A DNA stretch of 42,760 nucleotides from Pseudomonas juntendi (lineage in GTDB: Bacteria; Pseudomonadota; Gammaproteobacteria; Pseudomonadales; Pseudomonadaceae). The notes under the pieces were generated by a model, which saw nothing but the letters and a program-made list of their open reading frames with translations, was not told the origin of the DNA and did no database searches. Each line of letters begins with the position of its first letter. Position 1 is the first letter of the stretch. A program made the translations under genes and the position numbers. Positions 30,346 to 38,574 of this stretch are shown piece by piece. The stretch lies in assembly GCF_009932375.1 (NCBI RefSeq), contig NZ_BLJG01000090.1, positions 1 through 42,760 of the forward strand. The letters run 5' to 3'.

Positions 30346-31749
30346 TTACAGCTCACGCCGCCAGAACAGCTCATGCCGGCGCACCGCCTTGCGGAAGAAC
30401 TCGTTCTCCCCATAAGGCGACGGGCGGCGACCGGCCAGCCACCGTTGCAGCAAGCGGCGCAGGCGACGCTTGAAGGGGGCTGGCGGTTGCAGGTCGTGCA
30501 TCATGCCCAGCGCCATCGCCTTGTCACGCTGGCTGGCCAGGTCCAGTACCAGGCTGCAGGGGGCCCAGGCCTGATCCGCGCTCAACTGCGGCGGCAACGC
30601 CACGCCGTCACCGCTATCGCCCATTGGCCAGCGATCGTTGTCATGCAGGTGGTTGGCGTAGCACAGCAGGGTCTGTGGCTTCCAGGCCAGCCCCTGCAAG
30701 GCTTCGAGCACGGCGGCCTGGGCGCAGACGTGATCGGGGTGCGGGTCCAGCTGGGGGTGCGGCAGCACCAGCACTTCGGGCCTGGCCAACTCGAGCACAG
30801 CCCGCAAGTCGGCCAACAGGTTGTGCCAGGTAGGGGCACCGTCCTGGTCGGCGGGCAGCGGGAACGGGTTGAACTGGCGGAACGGGCGGATATCGGCCAT
30901 GTCGGCTTCACGAGACACCGCAGGCCGATCGGGCGCCGCCTGCATGGCAGGCAATTGCAGGCAGAAGTAACCCAACTGCACACAACGAGACTCCGCCACC
31001 CCGGCCCAGCGCGGCACGGCAATGCTGTCCCAGGCGCGCAGGCGACCTTTCAGGCGAGCGGCTTCGGCCTTGCCCAGGCCCATCTGCCGATAATGCTCGG
31101 CCTCGATTTCACCGGCGGTCAGCGTGACCACCCAGGCTTCCTGCGCTTGGCTGTATAGCCCGTAGGCGGCCAACTCGGCGTCATCGGCATGGGGTGCAAT
31201 CACCATTACCCGCCGCCGTTGCAGTTCGACCGCCGGGGTTATCCACAAGCGCGGCTGGCCCAGCAGCCGGCAATGCCGGCCACGCAAGCGCAGTGTGCCG
31301 GCCTGCAGGGGCGCGGCCAGGCCGGTGAGGTTGAGATAACGCAAGCCGGCGACACCGCGCTCGAAGGTTTGCTGGTCGGCCTGCTCGCCCGCCAGCAGTT
31401 CGACCCGCGGATCGAGAAAACGCCCCAGCCAACTGCTTTTCATGTGCAGTTCGAGCACCAGGGTTTCCCCGCCCTGCAGCACGCAGTCGGCCTTGAGCAG
31501 ACCGGCCTGCAAGCGCGCGGCCACGGGCCGGGTGTGCTCCCCGAAGTCGTAGGCGTAATCTTCGCCCGGGGTGTAGAACAGATGGTCGGCAAACCACGCC
31601 TCATGCGCAGCCCACAGCAGCGGCAACAGCAAAAGCGGCAGCCACCACCAGGTGGCCAGGCCTAAGGCGACCAGCCCGGCCAACCCTGCCAGCAGCGCCA
31701 GGCGTTTGTTGCGCCGGTGGCGCTTGAGCAACTGCTGCTTGCGACTCAT
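30346..31749 (-). CDS. dnpA: PIG-L-type de-N-acetylase, DnpA-like
   Basis: This 467-residue protein has an N-terminal membrane anchor (LALLAGLAGLVALGLATWWW, then LLLLPLLWAAHEAWF) and a PIG-L/LmbE zinc deacetylase domain. The metal site is APHADDAEL, in place of the usual HPDDE, with the later HPDH completing it. A DnpA de-N-acetylase at the same place in P. aeruginosa has been tied to persister formation and LPS core; the assignment here rests on domain and synteny. The ATG at 31749 overlaps the stop of the GNAT-like gene as ATGA. Its 3' end comes 37 bases before ssg. It is probably located at the inner membrane, acting on an amino-sugar-bearing envelope lipid or core. Confidence 0.8.
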   Translation of the reverse strand: MSRKQQLLKRHRRNKRLALLAGLAGLVALGLATWWWLPLLLLPLLWAAHEAWFADHLFYTPGEDYAYDFGEHTRPVAARLQAGLLKADCVLQGGETLVLELHMKSSWLGRFLDPRVELLAGEQADQQTFERGVAGLRYLNLTGLAAPLQAGTLRLRGRHCRLLGQPRLWITPAVELQRRRVMVIAPHADDAELAAYGLYSQAQEAWVVTLTAGEIEAEHYRQMGLGKAEAARLKGRLRAWDSIAVPRWAGVAESRCVQLGYFCLQLPAMQAAPDRPAVSREADMADIRPFRQFNPFPLPADQDGAPTWHNLLADLRAVLELARPEVLVLPHPQLDPHPDHVCAQAAVLEALQGLAWKPQTLLCYANHLHDNDRWPMGDSGDGVALPPQLSADQAWAPCSLVLDLASQRDKAMALGMMHDLQPPAPFKRRLRRLLQRWLAGRRPSPYGENEFFRKAVRRHELFWRREL

Positions 31750-32642
31750 GCCTGGTACACCGGGACGGGGTTGCACCAACGCTCCTTGTACTCGCGATCG
31801 GCACGACCGAACGAGAACCGCAGCGGCTTGTTGCGCGCTCGGGCGTCGTCCCAGGCCGCCTGGGTGTTGAGGAAGCTCAACACGCTACCTGGGCTGAAGG
31901 CCTTGGTTTCGGGGTCGACACCGCCGTTGATGTACTCCACGCTGACCCACTGCGGTGCCTCGACGCGGTACACCAGCTGGATCGCTATCGGCTTGCCGTC
32001 CAGCAGCAGTACCGAGCCGATCAGCAGCTCACGCAGCCGCTCCAGTACATCGGCCATGCGCTCGGCACCGGTGGCCGGGAAGCCCCAGCGGCGCTGGAAC
32101 AGGTCGCAGTACATGCTGGCGATTTCCTGTGCGCTGAACGCGCTGATCGGGCGCACCACCCCGCCCGCCTCTTCCAGCAGGCGCAGCTCGCGGCGCTGGT
32201 TGTAGCGGAACTTCTTCGACAGGTCTTCGTGCGCGCGGGCCATGGCCAGCTGTTCCTTCTGCACCTTGAGCCCGCTGAAGCGGCCCTGGTTCAGTTCGGA
32301 CAGGTAGCGCACGCTGTGACGCAGCGGTGCGCCGGCATCGGCTGCGGCCGGCAGGATGATTTCGGCGTTGCCGAGGTCGAACAGGGCTTTCTTGCCGGCG
32401 CGTTTGAGCACGTCCTTGGACAGCGCCAGGTGGCGCCCCCAGGTCGCAATGGCGGCTTTCAGCTCGCCATTCTGGTGCCAGCCAAGGTAGCGCACGGGTA
32501 TCTGCGCCAGGTCAGCCAGTTGCTCGACCACCAGCGGGTGAGTCGCGACGCTGCCGCCAAAGCGGGCCCACGCCTGGGCATAGGCGTGGGCGTCGATCAC
32601 TTGCCAGCCGCGTTCGCGCCAAGCCTGAATACGATTGAGCAT
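31746..32642 (-). CDS. GNAT-like (BioF2/CelD-type) acetyltransferase-domain protein
   Basis: This 298-residue protein resembles the BioF2-like acyltransferase domain (PF13480) found in envelope polysaccharide loci. The pattern is two halves, with RYNQRRELRLLEEAGGVVRP in the middle and VLLLDGKPIAIQLVYRV followed by WVSVEYINGGVDPE towards the end. It has no signal peptide or membrane helix. Start ATG 32642 shares its bases with the stop of the wapH-like gene (TGATG); a GTG at 32645 is nearly as likely. Its own stop overlaps the DnpA-like start. Such proteins may acylate an amino sugar or transfer from aminoacyl-tRNA. Next to a de-N-acetylase it suggests a remove-and-replace modification, which is inference. 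Confidence 0.72.
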   Translation of the reverse strand: MLNRIQAWRERGWQVIDAHAYAQAWARFGGSVATHPLVVEQLADLAQIPVRYLGWHQNGELKAAIATWGRHLALSKDVLKRAGKKALFDLGNAEIILPAAADAGAPLRHSVRYLSELNQGRFSGLKVQKEQLAMARAHEDLSKKFRYNQRRELRLLEEAGGVVRPISAFSAQEIASMYCDLFQRRWGFPATGAERMADVLERLRELLIGSVLLLDGKPIAIQLVYRVEAPQWVSVEYINGGVDPETKAFSPGSVLSFLNTQAAWDDARARNKPLRFSFGRADREYKERWCNPVPVYQA

Positions 32643-33772
32643 CACGCCTGCCCCACCAGCGCACGCACCTGCGGCAGTTGCCAGAAAGCCTCGCGCACGG
32701 CCTGGTCGGAAAAGCGCTCACGCAGGCGTTGCAGCATGTGTTCGGCACAGGCCTGGCGCTGCTGCCCGTCGAGCACGGCCATATGTTCCAGGCCCTGGGC
32801 CAACTGCCCGGGGTCGCCCAGCGGGAACAGCACGCCAACGCCCTCGACCACCTCGCGAGCACCGCCACAGGCGGTGGCCAACACGGGCACCCCGGCTACC
32901 ATGGCCTCGAGCAGGACCATACCGAACGGCTCATGGTCGGAGCTCAGGGCGAACACGTCGAAAGCCCGGAAGTAACGGCGCGCGTCCGGCACCTGGCCAA
33001 GGAAGTCGACCTGCCCGGCAATACCCAGTTCGCCAGCCAGGGCCTTGAGCTTGCCTTCCAGCCGCCCCTTGCCAAGGATCGCCAGCCGGGCGCCGGCTGG
33101 CAGCCCAGGCAGTGCCTGGGCAAAACCGCGCAACAGCGTGGCCTGGTCCTTGTCCGGGTGCAGCCGGCCGACATTGCCGACGATCCATGCCTGCGCATCC
33201 AGGCCCAGCGCCTGACGCGCCTCGGCGCGCGGCACCTGGGCCGCCTGCAGGGCCTCGATGTCGATACGGTTGTACAGCGTCTGGATGCGTTCGGCCGGCC
33301 ACTGCGGCAAGCAACGACGCATGTCGTCGCGTACGGCATCCGACACCCCGAGCAGGCTCAGGCGTTTGCCGAACAGGTTGGCGAAAATGCGCCGCCCCTT
33401 GCGCTGGTAGTCACCAAAGGCATGGTGCACGCCGATCACCGGCAAGCCAGTAGCCAGCAACGCGACATAGATCGGCTTGAAGCGGTGGGCGATGCAGAAC
33501 GCAAAATTGCGCTCGGCCGCAATCCGCCGCAGGGCGCGGATCGCGCCCAGCTTGAGACCACGCACGGCCTTGGAGCTGAAGCCCAGGAACAGCACCTCGT
33601 CCGAGGCGCAACCCGCCGCTACTTGCGGGTCGGCGGCACCCGTGAGGAACACCGTGGTCACCCGGTAGCCACGCCCCTGGAACAGGCTGGCGTACTGACG
33701 GGCACAGTCCAGAAACGGCCCGTCATAGCCATGGCAGAACTGCAGGATGCGCGGTTCAGAGCGGCTGGTCAT
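32642..33772 (-). CDS. wapH: GT4-type glycosyltransferase, WapH-like LPS core transferase
   Basis: This is a 376-residue GT-B glycosyltransferase. The N-domain opens ILQFCHGYDGPFLDCARQYA, and the C-domain has VGNVGRLHPDKDQATLLRG (donor binding) and the E-x7-E motif in SSDHEPFGMVLLEAM. It looks like the WapH/PA5004-type core oligosaccharide glycosyltransferase by gene order: it overlaps the carbamoyltransferase gene by 17 bases upstream and the GNAT gene downstream. It is likely to be peripheral on the inner membrane. Sugar specificity cannot be read from sequence. The ATG has no strong ribosome site of its own, in keeping with translation coupled to the upstream gene. The symbol is from synteny. 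Confidence 0.75.
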   Translation of the reverse strand: MTSRSEPRILQFCHGYDGPFLDCARQYASLFQGRGYRVTTVFLTGAADPQVAAGCASDEVLFLGFSSKAVRGLKLGAIRALRRIAAERNFAFCIAHRFKPIYVALLATGLPVIGVHHAFGDYQRKGRRIFANLFGKRLSLLGVSDAVRDDMRRCLPQWPAERIQTLYNRIDIEALQAAQVPRAEARQALGLDAQAWIVGNVGRLHPDKDQATLLRGFAQALPGLPAGARLAILGKGRLEGKLKALAGELGIAGQVDFLGQVPDARRYFRAFDVFALSSDHEPFGMVLLEAMVAGVPVLATACGGAREVVEGVGVLFPLGDPGQLAQGLEHMAVLDGQQRQACAEHMLQRLRERFSDQAVREAFWQLPQVRALVGQA

Positions 33773-35513
33773 AGGCCGCAGCGCCGTCCTTCACAACCAG
33801 GATGTCTTCCATGATCAGGTATTGCAGGTCCGAGCCGAAGAACATGTTCAGGGCGTCGGTCGGCGAGCAGATCATCGGCTCGCCACGGCGGTTCAGCGAG
33901 GTGTTCAGCGACACGCCGTTGCCGGTCAGGTCTTCGAGCGCCTTCATCATGTCGTAGTAGCGCGGGTTGTACTCGCGCTTGAGCACCTGGGCACGCGAGG
34001 TACCGTCCTCGTGAACCACCTCCGGCACACGGGTTTTCCACTCTTCAGCCACTTCGAAGGTGAAGGTCATGAACGGCGCCGGGTGATCGACCTTGATCAT
34101 CTGCGGGGCGACAGTGTCGAGCATCGACGGGCAGAAAGGTCTCCAGCGCTCGCGGAACTTGATCTGCTCGTTGATACGGTTGGCGACGCCCGGCACGCTC
34201 GGGCAACCGATGATCGAACGCCCGCCCAAGGCGCGCGGGCCAAACTCCATGCGGCCCTGGAACCAGGCCACCGGGTTGCCATCGACCATGATCTTGGCGA
34301 TACGCTGCGGCATGTCGTCGAGCTTGCGCCACGCCGGTGCATTCGGGTGCCGAGCGCAGGCAGCGATCACGTCCTCGTTGGAATAGGACGGGCCGAGGTA
34401 GACGTGCTCCATCTTCTCGACCGGTACGCCACGGGCGTGGGACACGTAGGCCGCAGCGCCAACCGCAGTACCGGCGTCGCCGGAAGCCGGCTGCACGAAC
34501 AGCTCTTTGACATCCGGGCGGGCGATGATCTTCTGGTTGAGCTTGACGTTCAGCGCGCAGCCGCCGGCAAACGCCAGCTTGCCGGTTTCGCGCAGGGTGT
34601 CACCCAGGTAGTGGTCGATCATCTGCAGGGCGATCTTCTCGAACAACGCCTGCATGCTGGCCGCGTAATGGATGTACGGCTCGTCGGCGATATCGCCTTC
34701 GCGCTTGGGCCCCAGCCACTCGATCAGCTTGGGCGAGAAGTAGAAGCCCTTGCCCTTTTCTTTATGGCGGCGCAGACCGATGACGTTGGCGTATTCGGTA
34801 TTGATCACCAGTTCACCGTTCTCGAAGCTGGCCAGGCGCGAGAAGTCGTATTTGCTGGCATCGCCATACGGCGCCATGCCCATGACCTTGAACTCGCCAT
34901 CAAGCATCTCGAAACCAAGGAACTCGGTAATGGCACCGTACAGCCCACCCAACGAGTCCGGGTCGAAGAATTCCTTGATCTTGTGGATCTTGCCGTTTTC
35001 GCCGTAGCCGAAGAAGGTGGTGGCGTACTCGCCTTTACCGTCGATGCCGAGGATGGCCGTTTTTTCCTTGAAGCCCGAGCAGTGATAGGCGCTGGAAGCA
35101 TGGGCCAGGTGGTGCTCGACCGGCTCGATCTTGATCTTTTTCGGGTCGAAGCCCAGTTGCTCCAGGCACCAGACGATCTTCTTGCGGTAGCGCTTGTAGC
35201 GGCGGTTGCCCATCAGGATTGCATCGAGGGCGCGATCCGGGGCGTACCAGTAGCGCTTGGCATAGTGCCAGCGCGCCTTGCCGAACAGGCTGATGGGCGC
35301 GAACGGGATGGCAACCACGTCGACGTCGGATGGCTTGATGCCTGCCTGCTCCAGGCAGAACTTCGCCGACTCGTAGGGCATGCGGTTCTTCGCATGCTTG
35401 TCACGCACGAAGCGCTCTTCTTCGGCGGCGGCAATCAGCTTGCCATCAATGTACAGGGCCGCGGAAGGGTCATGGCTAAGGGCGCCGGACAGGCCAAGAA
35501 TCGTCAATGCCAA
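33756..35513 (-). CDS. LPS-core carbamoyltransferase (NodU/CmcH family)
   Basis: This 585-residue enzyme belongs to the NodU/CmcH/TobZ O-carbamoyltransferase family, which moves carbamoyl from carbamoyl phosphate via ATP to a sugar hydroxyl. The N-terminal Kae1-like domain opens ILGLSGALSHDPSAALYIDG, followed by AAAEEERFVRDKHAKNRMP, with the metal-binding HHLAHASSAYH. The C-terminal YrdC-like part has FGPRALGGRSIIG and LNTSLNRRGEPM. The start is a TTG at 35513 (GAGG 8 bases upstream), since no ATG or GTG gives this N-terminus. In Pseudomonas the related gene is tied to carbamoylation of a core heptose. It heads a packed leftward run of wapH-like, GNAT, dnpA-like and ssg genes. Confidence 0.92.
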   Translation of the reverse strand: MALTILGLSGALSHDPSAALYIDGKLIAAAEEERFVRDKHAKNRMPYESAKFCLEQAGIKPSDVDVVAIPFAPISLFGKARWHYAKRYWYAPDRALDAILMGNRRYKRYRKKIVWCLEQLGFDPKKIKIEPVEHHLAHASSAYHCSGFKEKTAILGIDGKGEYATTFFGYGENGKIHKIKEFFDPDSLGGLYGAITEFLGFEMLDGEFKVMGMAPYGDASKYDFSRLASFENGELVINTEYANVIGLRRHKEKGKGFYFSPKLIEWLGPKREGDIADEPYIHYAASMQALFEKIALQMIDHYLGDTLRETGKLAFAGGCALNVKLNQKIIARPDVKELFVQPASGDAGTAVGAAAYVSHARGVPVEKMEHVYLGPSYSNEDVIAACARHPNAPAWRKLDDMPQRIAKIMVDGNPVAWFQGRMEFGPRALGGRSIIGCPSVPGVANRINEQIKFRERWRPFCPSMLDTVAPQMIKVDHPAPFMTFTFEVAEEWKTRVPEVVHEDGTSRAQVLKREYNPRYYDMMKALEDLTGNGVSLNTSLNRRGEPMICSPTDALNMFFGSDLQYLIMEDILVVKDGAAAYDQPL

Positions 35514-35622
35514 GGGATTAGCCTCTTCATTCGGTAGAGATGCGCCAGCGGCCGCTTGGGCGGGTGGCGACTAAAAGGCGGGATTATAACGCAAACATGT
35601 GCGCAACGCGGCAACCTGTACC

Positions 35623-35716
35623 GGCCTCATCGCCGGCAAGCCAGCTCCCACAGGTAGAGCATCGCCCTTGAGGCCTGCGCTGCCCCTGTGGGAGCTGGCT
35701 TGCCGGCGATGAGGCC
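35623..35716. repeat. REP pair, second type, 32-bp perfect arms
   Basis: Perfect inverted arms of 32 bp lie at 35623-35654 and 35685-35716 (core GCCGGCAAGCCAGCTCCCAC), separated by 30 bases. The sequence differs from the three pairs at 10146, 18226 and 24105 but has the same layout. It begins 17 bases past the rlmJ stop. Confidence 0.9.
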
Positions 35717-35733
35717 GTTACAGCCAACCAGGA

Positions 35734-36570
35734 CTACTCGGCGATCAGCCAGTCCATGCGGTAGCTACCGGCAGTCTGCGCCAGCTCCTTGGCCAGCCAC
35801 GGCAGCAACTCCTTGAGCTCGTCTTCCAGCCCCCACGGCGGGTTGGCGATGGCCAGGCCAGAACCATTGAGCCCCTGAGGGCTGTCCTGATGGTGCACAT
35901 ACAGCTCCACCCGCAGCAGCTTGGGTGCGCCGGTGCTGGTCAGGTCCTGGTAATAGCGTGTCAACGAACGCTGGTCCTTGATCGGGTACCAGATGGCTGC
36001 AACCGTCTGGCGCATGCGCCCAATGGCCTCTTTCATGGCCGTGGTGCAGCGCTTGAGCTCATCGGCCTGCTCGAACGGCGGGTCGATCAGCATGATCGCG
36101 CGCTTTTCCTGCACGGGCAGCAAGGCCCGCGGCACGTGCCAGCCTTCACCCAGGTGCACGGTAACGCGCGGGTCTTTCTTCATGTTCTCCTTGAGCAGCG
36201 GCCCGTCTTCCGGGTGCTTCTCATTGAGCAGGGCACGGTCCTGCTGGCGCATCAAACGCCGGGCCAGCTCAGGCGAACCAGGGTAGTAGCGCAGCTCGCC
36301 GTCGGCGTTCAAACGCTTGATGACGCGCAGGTAGTCAGCGGCCATGGCCGGCAGGTCATCGCGGTTCCACAGGCGGGCCACACCTTGCTGATACTCGCCG
36401 GTGCGGCTTGCCTGGTCGCCCTGCAGGTCGTACAGGCCAAGCCCTGCGTGGGTATCGATGTAGGCGAACGGCTGCTCCTTGCGCGACATCAGGGCGATGA
36501 GGCGGGTCAGCACGATGTGTTTGAGGACGTCGGCGTGGTTGCCGGCGTGGAAGGCGTGACGATAGTTCAT
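35734..36570 (-). CDS. rlmJ: 23S rRNA (adenine-N6)-methyltransferase RlmJ
   Basis: RlmJ methylates adenine 2030 of 23S rRNA using S-adenosylmethionine. The 278-residue length is normal (280 in E. coli). The N-terminus MNYRHAFHAGNHADVLKHIV is a family hallmark, followed by YIDTHAGLGLYDL as the SAM-binding region. The catalytic motif IV is IDPPFEQADE near residue 163 (D-P-P-F). The C-terminal half ends with LAIANPPWGLEDELKELLPWL. ATG 36570 has GGAG 7 bases upstream. It stands alone between the carbamoyltransferase and putP genes, with REP elements both before and after it. Confidence 0.96.
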   Translation of the reverse strand: MNYRHAFHAGNHADVLKHIVLTRLIALMSRKEQPFAYIDTHAGLGLYDLQGDQASRTGEYQQGVARLWNRDDLPAMAADYLRVIKRLNADGELRYYPGSPELARRLMRQQDRALLNEKHPEDGPLLKENMKKDPRVTVHLGEGWHVPRALLPVQEKRAIMLIDPPFEQADELKRCTTAMKEAIGRMRQTVAAIWYPIKDQRSLTRYYQDLTSTGAPKLLRVELYVHHQDSPQGLNGSGLAIANPPWGLEDELKELLPWLAKELAQTAGSYRMDWLIAE

Positions 36571-36640
36571 GGCAACTCCTGCGAAGGCGGCAAGTTTACC
36601 TTGCCTTGCAGGCGGCGTCAGGCCTGGCTGTCGGTCGGCG

Positions 36641-36674
36641 GCGGCTTCTTCGCGGGCTTGCCCGCTCCCACACG
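36641..36674. repeat. Single REP element between rlmJ and putP
   Basis: The arms CTTCGCGGGCTTG and CCCGCTCCCACA form the classic short P. putida REP (GCGGG/CCCGC stem with loop CTTG). It is 65 bases past the putP stop. The remainder of 36571-36738 shows no other feature. Confidence 0.8.
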
Positions 36675-36738
36675 GATCGCACTGGTTTCAGGTTCCGTGC
36701 AAACCCTGTGGAAGCAGGCGCCGCCGGCTCAGCGGGTA

Positions 36739-38217
36739 TTACTTGTCAGCGTGGTACGCCGCATCAGCCGTCTCGAAGCGCTGCACCATCGCCTGCGAAG
36801 GGCTGCCCAGCTTGCTCACCACGAAGATGGCAATGCTCGCCAGCAGGAAGCCCGGGATGATTTCGTACAGGCCCCAGACATCGATCTGCTTCCACAGGAT
36901 CACGGTCAGTGCACCGACCACAATACCGGCCAGCGCGCCGTTACGGGTCATGCCTTTCCACAGGACCGAAATCAGCACCACCGGGCCGAAGGCTGCACCG
37001 AAGCCGGCCCAGGCATAGGCCACCAGGCCCAGCACACGGTTTTCCGGGTTGGCCGCCATGGCGATGGCGATCAGGGCCACCGCCAGCACCATCAGGCGGC
37101 CGACCCACACCAGTTCACGCTGCGACGCATGCTTGCGCAGGAAGGCTTTGTAGAAGTCTTCGGTCAGGGCACTGGAGCAGACCAGCAACTGGCAGCTCAG
37201 GGTGCTCATCACCGCCGCCAGAATGGCCGACAGCAATACGCCGGCAATCCAGGGGTTGAACAGAATCTTCGCCAGCTCGATGAACACGCGCTCGTGGTTT
37301 TCGGTAACCGGGCCAGCCAGATCAGGATTGGCCGAGAAATAGGCGATGCCGAAGAAGCCCACGGCGCAGGTACCGGCCAGGCACAGGATCATCCAGGCCA
37401 TGGAGATGCGACGGGCGTTGGCAATCGACTTCACAGAGTCGGCCGCCATGAAGCGCGCCAGGATGTGTGGTTGGCCGAAATAGCCCAGGCCCCAACCCAT
37501 CAACGAGATGATGCCGATGAAAGTTGCGCCTTTGAACATGTCGAAGTTGGCCGGGTTGACCGCCTCGATGGCCGCGAAGGTAGTGTCGAAGCCACCTGTG
37601 GAGATCAGCACGATCACCGGTGTGAGGATCAACGCGAAGATCATCAGCGACGCCTGCACCGTGTCGGTCCAGCTCACCGCCAGGAAGCCACCCACGAAGG
37701 TGTAGGCGATGGTAGCGGCAGCGCCAGCCCACAAGGCGGTTTCGTAGGGCATGCCGAAGGTGCTTTCGAACAGACGGGCACCGGCAACGATGCCGGAAGC
37801 GCAGTAGATGGTGAAGAACACCAGGATGACGATGGCGGAAATGATGCGCAGCAAGCCGCTATTGTCGTCGAAACGGCTGGAGAAATAGTCCGGCAGGGTC
37901 AACGCGTCACCGTTGTGCTCGGTTTGCACGCGCAGGCGACCGGCCACGAACAGCCAGTTCAGGTAGGCACCCACGGTCAGGCCGATGGCGATCCAGGCCT
38001 CGGACAGGCCGGCGAAGTAGATGGCGCCCGGCAGGCCCATCAGCAGCCAGCCACTCATGTCGGAAGCACCGGCAGACAGTGCGGTTACCACGCTGCCCAG
38101 GCTGCGCCCGCCCAGAATGTAGTCGGAAAGGTTGTTGGTGGAGCGATAGGCGGCGAAGCCGATCAGCACCATTGCCGCGATGTAGATCACGAAGGTGATC
38201 GTTAGTGGGTTGCCCAT
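36739..38217 (-). CDS. putP: Proline:sodium symporter PutP
   Basis: PutP imports L-proline together with Na+ across the inner membrane, feeding PutA. It is 492 residues with about 13 hydrophobic segments and belongs to the solute:sodium symporter family. Landmarks are the N-terminal NNLSDYILGGRSLGSVVTALSAGASDMSGWLLMGLPG segment (Na+ and proline site, recognisable in its L-S-A-G-A-S-D-M-S-G-W core). Later comes GWGLGYFGQPHILARFMA, another family signature. ATG 38217 starts the reading. It diverges from putA over a 357-base region with seven GTTGCA hexamers, so PutA, as a repressor when proline is absent, should control both genes. Confidence 0.97.
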   Translation of the reverse strand: MGNPLTITFVIYIAAMVLIGFAAYRSTNNLSDYILGGRSLGSVVTALSAGASDMSGWLLMGLPGAIYFAGLSEAWIAIGLTVGAYLNWLFVAGRLRVQTEHNGDALTLPDYFSSRFDDNSGLLRIISAIVILVFFTIYCASGIVAGARLFESTFGMPYETALWAGAAATIAYTFVGGFLAVSWTDTVQASLMIFALILTPVIVLISTGGFDTTFAAIEAVNPANFDMFKGATFIGIISLMGWGLGYFGQPHILARFMAADSVKSIANARRISMAWMILCLAGTCAVGFFGIAYFSANPDLAGPVTENHERVFIELAKILFNPWIAGVLLSAILAAVMSTLSCQLLVCSSALTEDFYKAFLRKHASQRELVWVGRLMVLAVALIAIAMAANPENRVLGLVAYAWAGFGAAFGPVVLISVLWKGMTRNGALAGIVVGALTVILWKQIDVWGLYEIIPGFLLASIAIFVVSKLGSPSQAMVQRFETADAAYHADK

Positions 38218-38574
38218 GTGTGTGCCCTGGCGTTTGTTTTTATCTCATGCACAACCGCAGCGTTTGCGGTTGCACCCAGGCGGCGAATGCTATGCAACAA
38301 CGCAAAGTGGGTGCAACCATTTTTCATTTGCAAGTTGCACCTGCCCGTGCATTTTCCGACAAAGCCTATTTCTTGCCCCATTTTGGAGCGAGAAGGTCGT
38401 TTTCGTGATTGGACCGCGCCAAAAACGACCCTTCGCCCCACCCGAAAATCACTGTCGGACGAGTTGCACCTTTTCCTCGAAAAATTCGGGTTGCACCTGG
38501 TTGCACCCGAATTGTCCTACAGCTAATCTTGGCGCCAGCTTAGGCCACAGCCGTGGCAATAACGAGGATAAGAA
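38218..38574. promoter_or_regulatory. putP-putA control region with PutA-operator-type GTTGCA sites
   Basis: This 357-base gene-free region holds seven exact GTTGCA hexamers. On the plus strand they start at 38269, 38334, 38463, 38490 and 38500; on the minus strand they occupy 38293-38298 and 38312-38317. GTTGCA is the core of the PutA operators known from E. coli. Five of them extend to GTTGCACC or its complement GGTGCAAC. The last two are 10 bases apart, one helical turn, and lie inside an inverted repeat (ATTCGGGT 38484-38491, ACCCGAAT 38505-38512). A separate 9-bp dyad GGTCGTTTT / AAAACGACC (38395-38403, 38422-38430) lies mid-region. TTGCAC (38501) and TAATCT (38524) may be a weak putA promoter overlapping the last site. 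Confidence 0.85.

Noticed and set aside
33747..35537. A 596-residue open frame opposite the carbamoyltransferase
   Set aside because: The minus-strand frame has the full NodU/CmcH motifs; the opposite frame has none.
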